Notes under the pieces: model-generated | Database searches by the model: none | Told to the model about the DNA's origin: nothing | The model's input: the letters and a program-made list of their open reading frames with translations, nothing else | Program-made: the position numbers and the translations under genes | Shown: positions 6,401 through 6,812 of the stretch, in pieces | Numbering within the stretch: the stretch's first letter is position 1 | Layout of the letters: each line of letters opens with the position of its first letter | NCBI GenBank assembly: GCA_034432855.1 | Contig: DAOUBA010000120.1 | Coordinates: 1-6,812 of the forward strand | DNA from: DAOUBA01 sp034432855 | Lineage (GTDB): Bacteria > Chloroflexota > Anaerolineae > B4-G1 | Direction: 5' to 3' | Length of the DNA: 6,812 nucleotides

Positions 6401-6812
6401 GCACCGGCAGTTACGGTGTCGGCATCAAGGAAATCCAGATCTTCAACACCGGGCAGGGCGGCGGCCCAACGCCCACACCCACTCCCACACCAACTCCGAC
6501 GCGCACACCTACACCGACGCCGACGCCGACCAGCGGGCCGACGGCGACACCGACGCCGACGCCCAGCGGGACAGGACTGGTGGTCTGGTACAAGTTCGAC
6601 GAGACGAGCGGCACCACAGCCTACGACTCCTCCGGCAACGGCAGGAACGCCACACTGGTGAACGGCCCCACCTGGGTGGCCGGTCAGAGCGGCAATGCGG
6701 TCAACCTGGACGGCTCGGACGACTATGTCAGCCTGCCCGCTGGCGTGGTCAACGGCCTGAGCGACTTTACCGTTGCCACGTGGGTGAGGCTGGACACCAC
6801 CGGGAGTTGGCG
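3445..6812 (+). CDS. Secreted multidomain glycoside hydrolase, (alpha/alpha)6 type, with F5/8C and LamG-like modules (3' end missing)
   Basis: The frame is open for 1122 codons to the window edge. Residues 1-45 form a long signal peptide: a basic n-region, a hydrophobic core (about 16-33) and a likely cleavage after THA or HAA near 44-45. A beta-rich N-terminal domain (about 75-290) precedes a helical domain (about 310-725) with YNQWW (313-317), GNDFQFPVSIEGVMGYNNAI (353-372), GNDADAV (484-490), ERTETSFWWAGA (500-511) and YNPSTG (691-696). VELWPIDV (730-737) and LRYHG open a C-terminal beta domain like those of clan GH-L/GH-G enzymes. This layout resembles the GH63-related, MGH1-like (alpha/alpha)6 glycosidases, recalled from family knowledge only. 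Then come an F5/8 type C domain (852-1001), a Thr-Pro linker (1008-1044) and the start of a LamG-like domain (from 1045, with YKFDETSG and DGSDDYV). Catalytic residues and substrate are unassigned; E503, E686 and D690 are candidates. It probably supplies sugars to the adjacent importer. Confidence 0.85.
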   Translation, partial: MQARRWMYRLLAHRKALVSIPMVVVFILLCALGNPAPSSWVTHAAYTPGVPPAVDPGTPRYSGLSNPVPAESVAYNPATSMLQAIFDADVAAGGNSYWIDRILQRPYLSADYQNALFTRGRALYMYYYSPGTLGFAGGYAYRERPTGSNQNLYTITISGSGLSEDLSQRVQYPSYASAVFTRSGLRVVERKFITYNNVAVTVLTLTNTGSSGASVTLTASSPIATTASGSTELVGTVTLRYGLSTIYPRFSGDGFTVSGSSLTRSVTLNAGQSITLKLQLGALANEIPESATEYERYKNYDAETAFRTHIREYNQWWVDNVPYIDLPDQNIKKMAYYRLFLNRYNYFDGNIPGNDFQFPVSIEGVMGYNNAIQLTQCMHMQDLKYFRNPIYAYGNWISSGESSKYGPFTDNPGDTAHWGVGNPYGTYEQYIAFEAFESFKVHGGEPALLNNLARYAEGDVKGQLIKYDTNNNYLIAYADGALTGNDADAVALAYYQRAQERTETSFWWAGARAAAAAYALLGNTSKANEMNTLASNIRNAILTNLWDNAAASSGGKVFKQRDIQSWSLVPWKDQQNWAPFIAGPDLVPNTADYREALRFYADKAQMPIMPFYTANQADKAAAVAAGVGGSNNFSNINATLQGQIFLSALRYYPSNYITQEMYRKLIEWLTWTQYINGDNRLPDNNEFWADYNPSTGSMYRSWIHHNILGAYNFLLIEGVMGVVPRADNIVELWPIDVGYEYFTLNNLRYHGRNLTLVWDRPGGTDYYANAPEGYSLYLDGQRVFTVSDLTRLTWNSSTGQVTILSTPATVNFSTSASLPTALQVSHANNPRMVDIAQKAGVDISSATGGLPNLAQGKSVSASYTASGTNAANAVDGFTVSGIPVTNFPNPIWGTQGSSNSQDWLEVNLGTSTAFDTVKLYFYDNKNFGIGGNTYRPPSAYTIQYYTGSTWADVPGQVKEPSMPRPNYNRVTFPAITAQRVRVLVTRTGSYGVGIKEIQIFNTGQGGGPTPTPTPTPTPTRTPTPTPTPTSGPTATPTPTPSGTGLVVWYKFDETSGTTAYDSSGNGRNATLVNGPTWVAGQSGNAVNLDGSDDYVSLPAGVVNGLSDFTVATWVRLDTTGSW
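6466..6564 (+). repeat. Thr-Pro linker-encoding hexanucleotide repeat
   Basis: Degenerate ccN-acN units encode alternating Pro-Thr (residues 1008-1044), broken by an Arg, a Ser-Gly and an Ala. It is a flexible, probably glycosylated linker between the F5/8C domain and the LamG-like domain. The low-complexity DNA is prone to replication slippage and to assembly error, but the frame remains open across it here. Confidence 0.9.

Noticed and set aside
6411..6617. Minus-strand frame with a long Gly-Val repeat
   Set aside because: It is the complement of the Thr-Pro linker repeat.

Overview
The window looks like part of a carbohydrate-scavenging locus, with every gene on the plus strand. It carries the tail of an ABC sugar-binding protein, a lipoprotein with a sulfatase-modifying-factor (SUMF1/FGE) fold, the two inner-membrane permeases of a sugar ABC importer, and the first 1122 codons of a very large secreted glycoside hydrolase that runs off the right edge. 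No phylogenetic marker is present. The Thr-Pro repeat linkers, LamG-like and F5/8C modules, SUMF1-like lipoprotein, fairly GC-rich genes and hairpin-rich gaps fit a Chloroflexota (Anaerolineae/Caldilineae-like) bacterium; this is an inference from style.

Layout. 1-104: C-terminus of a family-1 type extracellular solute-binding protein. 105-332: gap holding two large, unrelated hairpins (106-191 and 202-247) and the Shine-Dalgarno of the next gene. 333-1205: SUMF1-like lipoprotein that lacks the catalytic cysteine pair of true formylglycine-generating enzymes. 1206-1470: hairpin-rich gap ending in a perfect 14-bp tandem duplication just before the Shine-Dalgarno of the first permease. 1471-2376 and 2387-3307: LacF/UgpA-like and LacG/UgpE-like permeases, 10 bp apart. 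3308-3438: AT-richer gap without a clear terminator. 3445-6812 (incomplete): secreted multidomain protein with signal peptide, N-terminal beta domain, (alpha/alpha)6 glycosidase domain, C-terminal beta domain, F5/8 type C (CBM32-like) domain, Thr-Pro linker and the start of a LamG-like lectin domain.

Working model: the exported enzyme binds and trims a glycan outside the cell, the binding protein captures the released sugars, and the two permeases import them. No ATPase gene is visible, so a shared MsmK/UgpC-type ATPase or one outside the window is expected. The substrate cannot be read from the sequence. The least explained points are the SUMF1-like gene sitting between the binding protein and its permeases, the hairpin-dense gaps around it, and the unassigned specificity of the large glycosidase.
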